Shown in pieces: positions 3,867-5,375 of a DNA stretch of 5,375 nt. The position numbers and the translations under genes were made by a program. How positions within the stretch are numbered: the stretch's first letter is position 1; every line of letters begins with the position of its first letter. The notes below the pieces were generated by a model. The model did no database searches and was not told the DNA's origin. It saw only the letters and a program-made list of their open reading frames with translations. This DNA comes from an uncultured Oscillospiraceae bacterium (GTDB lineage Bacteria; Bacillota; Clostridia; Oscillospirales; Oscillospiraceae), in contig CANQKJ010000153.1 of assembly GCA_947624465.1 (NCBI GenBank), forward strand, positions 1-5,375, in the 5' to 3' direction.

Positions 3867-5375
3867 GCGAACGGAGTTTGAATTTGCTGGCCCAGCTGGG
3901 CGGCATCGACGGGAAATACATCGACGAGGCCGGGGAGGATATCCCGGCCAAAAAGAAGATCCACTGGCTGCGGTGGACCGCCCTGGCGGCCTGCCTGGCG
4001 GTGGTCATCGTGGGCGGGGGGATGCTCACCGGCGTGATCCCCGGCCTGCCGCTCGGCGGCAACGCCGGCGGCTCCGGCGTCGATCCGGCGGCAGCGGGTC
4101 CCAGCACCTTTATGAGCTACGCCGGGCCGGTATTCCCCCTGACCCTGCGGGAGGAGAACGACGCCGTCACCGCGGAGCGGAACGTCACCCTGGACTTCTC
4201 CCCCTGGGAAAAGGTGTGGGACGACGAATTGGAGCTCTGGCGGTCCTCCAGCGACATCCTGGTCACCGACACCTACACCCTGACCAATGCCGGCGATAAA
4301 GACCAGAACCTGACCGTCCTCTACCCCTTCGCCGGGGCGCTGAGCACCCTGGACGTGTACCGGCCCGCCCTCACCGCGGACGGCAAAACCTTGGAGACCA
4401 CCCTGTATGCCGGGGAATATGTGGGCGGCTACATGGGGGGCGTGGGAGGCAATCTGGTCACCCCAGTGGAGGCGGGCAGCCTGAATCTGGCCCGCCCCGG
4501 AAACTGGGAGGACTACCGGGACGCCCTGGCCGGCGGGACCTATCTGCAAAGCGCTCTGGGAGCCTACCCCGATCTCAGCGGGACAACGGCCATCGTCTAT
4601 GAGTTCACCGACCTCTGGGCCAACGGAGAAAACAAGGAGGCGGGCGATCCCCGCCCGAATATCAAGTTGACCTTTTGGCAGGACACGGAGCGCAGCAGGG
4701 TGCTGACCACCGGCTCCGACGGAGGCAGCTGGAACTGGGAGACCGGGGAGATGGAGCGGTGGCTCACCATTCCCGAAGAGCAGGACGGCCACGGGGACCG
4801 TCTCATCGTGGTGGGCGGGGACATTCAGGATCTGACGCTCCAGGGCTATGTCACCACCGGCCGGGGCGGCTGGCAGCCTGTTGAGGGCGGAGCGGCCATC
4901 AACAAGTACGAGACCGATCTGGAGAGCATCCTGCGTCAGGCGGCCAGAGAGATCTTCGACAGCTGGGACGGCGAGAACAGCGCCGCCGTGGAGTTCGAGA
5001 TGTTCTTCGGTCTGTTCAAGGAGTGGATCATCACCGACGGTCCCCTGGCGGACAGCGGCGCCATGCGGTATGACTCCGGCCAGCTGGAGGAGAACGAGGT
5101 GCTGGGTCATGACCGTGTGTTCTGGCTGGAGGCGGAGGTCATCGTCCCCGCCGGGGGAAGCGTGGAGCTGACCGCGTCCATGCGGAAGGAGGGCAGTTAC
5201 GACTTCTACTGCACCCACACCAAAAATCAGGGAGTCTACGGCTACGACCTGACCACCCGCCTGGGCTCCAACCTGAACTGCACCGCCCAGACGGCCACCC
5301 TGGAGGACCGGGGACAGATCGAGATCGTCCGGCAGAACTTCGGATTTGACCTGGAAAAGGGCGTCAGGACTGTGC
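3863..5375 (+). CDS. Single-pass membrane protein with large extracytoplasmic domain, probable anti-sigma factor (3' end cut)
   Basis: An open frame of 504 codons runs off the window. Residues 1-35 are cytoplasmic, with LNLLAQLGGIDGKYIDEAGE, a pattern seen at the start of Clostridial proteins encoded next to ECF sigma genes. A membrane helix spans about 36-60 (WTALAACLAVVIVGGGMLTG), preceded by K30-K31-K32, so the C-terminal 440+ residues should be outside. A Gly/Ala/Pro-rich linker (61-80) leads to a domain rich in Thr, Asp, Trp and beta-type strands (such as DTYTLTNAGDKDQNLTVLYP), suggesting Ig-like or beta-sandwich folds. Only two cysteines lie outside, C450 and C473, possibly a disulfide. 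There is no zinc-binding HxxxCxxC anti-sigma motif. The four-base overlap with the sigma gene supports a role in holding that sigma factor at the membrane; this is inference. I do not recognise the outside domain. Confidence 0.75.
   Translation, partial: MSERSLNLLAQLGGIDGKYIDEAGEDIPAKKKIHWLRWTALAACLAVVIVGGGMLTGVIPGLPLGGNAGGSGVDPAAAGPSTFMSYAGPVFPLTLREENDAVTAERNVTLDFSPWEKVWDDELELWRSSSDILVTDTYTLTNAGDKDQNLTVLYPFAGALSTLDVYRPALTADGKTLETTLYAGEYVGGYMGGVGGNLVTPVEAGSLNLARPGNWEDYRDALAGGTYLQSALGAYPDLSGTTAIVYEFTDLWANGENKEAGDPRPNIKLTFWQDTERSRVLTTGSDGGSWNWETGEMERWLTIPEEQDGHGDRLIVVGGDIQDLTLQGYVTTGRGGWQPVEGGAAINKYETDLESILRQAAREIFDSWDGENSAAVEFEMFFGLFKEWIITDGPLADSGAMRYDSGQLEENEVLGHDRVFWLEAEVIVPAGGSVELTASMRKEGSYDFYCTHTKNQGVYGYDLTTRLGSNLNCTAQTATLEDRGQIEIVRQNFGFDLEKGVRTV

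Noticed and set aside
3512..5218. A 568-codon minus-strand open frame opposite the sigma and anti-sigma genes
   Set aside because: Its composition (His/Gly/Val/Pro-rich, no recognisable motif) is that of an antisense shadow in GC-rich DNA, and the plus strand holds well-supported coupled genes.

Overview
The window looks like the chromosome of a GC-rich gut-type Firmicute of the Oscillospiraceae / Flavonifractor-like group. The reasons are AGGAGG-type ribosome binding sites before nearly every gene, simple sigma-A promoters, hairpin-plus-T-run terminators, and Clostridia-style protein families (a MocR regulator, an energy-coupling-factor S component, a PBP5-like DD-carboxypeptidase, an ECF sigma factor). 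The genus is inference. I saw no phage, transposon, CRISPR, tRNA or rRNA.

Layout. (1) Bases 1-426, minus strand: the N-terminal 142 codons of a GntR/MocR-type regulator, cut by the window edge. (2) Bases 427-551: a compact divergent control region. A good minus-strand promoter overlaps a plus-strand TATAAT, and two copies of CCAACGTC, 10 bp apart, lie inside it. (3) Bases 552-1151, plus strand: an S component of an ECF vitamin transporter, closed by a strong terminator. Divergent pairing suggests the MocR protein controls this transporter; vitamin B6 is one possible substrate (inference).

(4) Bases 1290-1704, plus strand: the most unusual part. Direct repeats of TTCATG with exact 11-bp period, resembling a PhoB/OmpR-family response-regulator site, stand before a perfect TATAAT. 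Two very short, strongly cationic ORFs of 34 and 30 codons follow, each with its own ribosome binding site, and then an intrinsic terminator only 8 bases after the second stop. The two peptides share residues position for position. I do not recognise them; this looks like a regulated two-peptide transcription unit that ordinary gene calling would miss.

(5) Bases 1715-1930: a hairpin terminator acting on the minus strand, with a possible small minus-strand RNA promoter beside it. (6) Bases 1928-3085, minus strand: a complete secreted D-alanyl-D-alanine carboxypeptidase. (7) Bases 3086-3308: a divergent intergenic region with a plausible promoter for the sigma gene. (8) Bases 3309-3866 and 3863-5375 (running off the end), plus strand: an extracytoplasmic-function sigma factor overlapping by ATGA a single-pass membrane protein with a large outside domain, probably its anti-sigma partner. 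It lacks the usual zinc-binding anti-sigma motif.

Taken together, the window holds a vitamin-uptake control unit, a possible two-component-regulated peptide operon, a wall-maturation enzyme, and a cell-envelope signalling pair.
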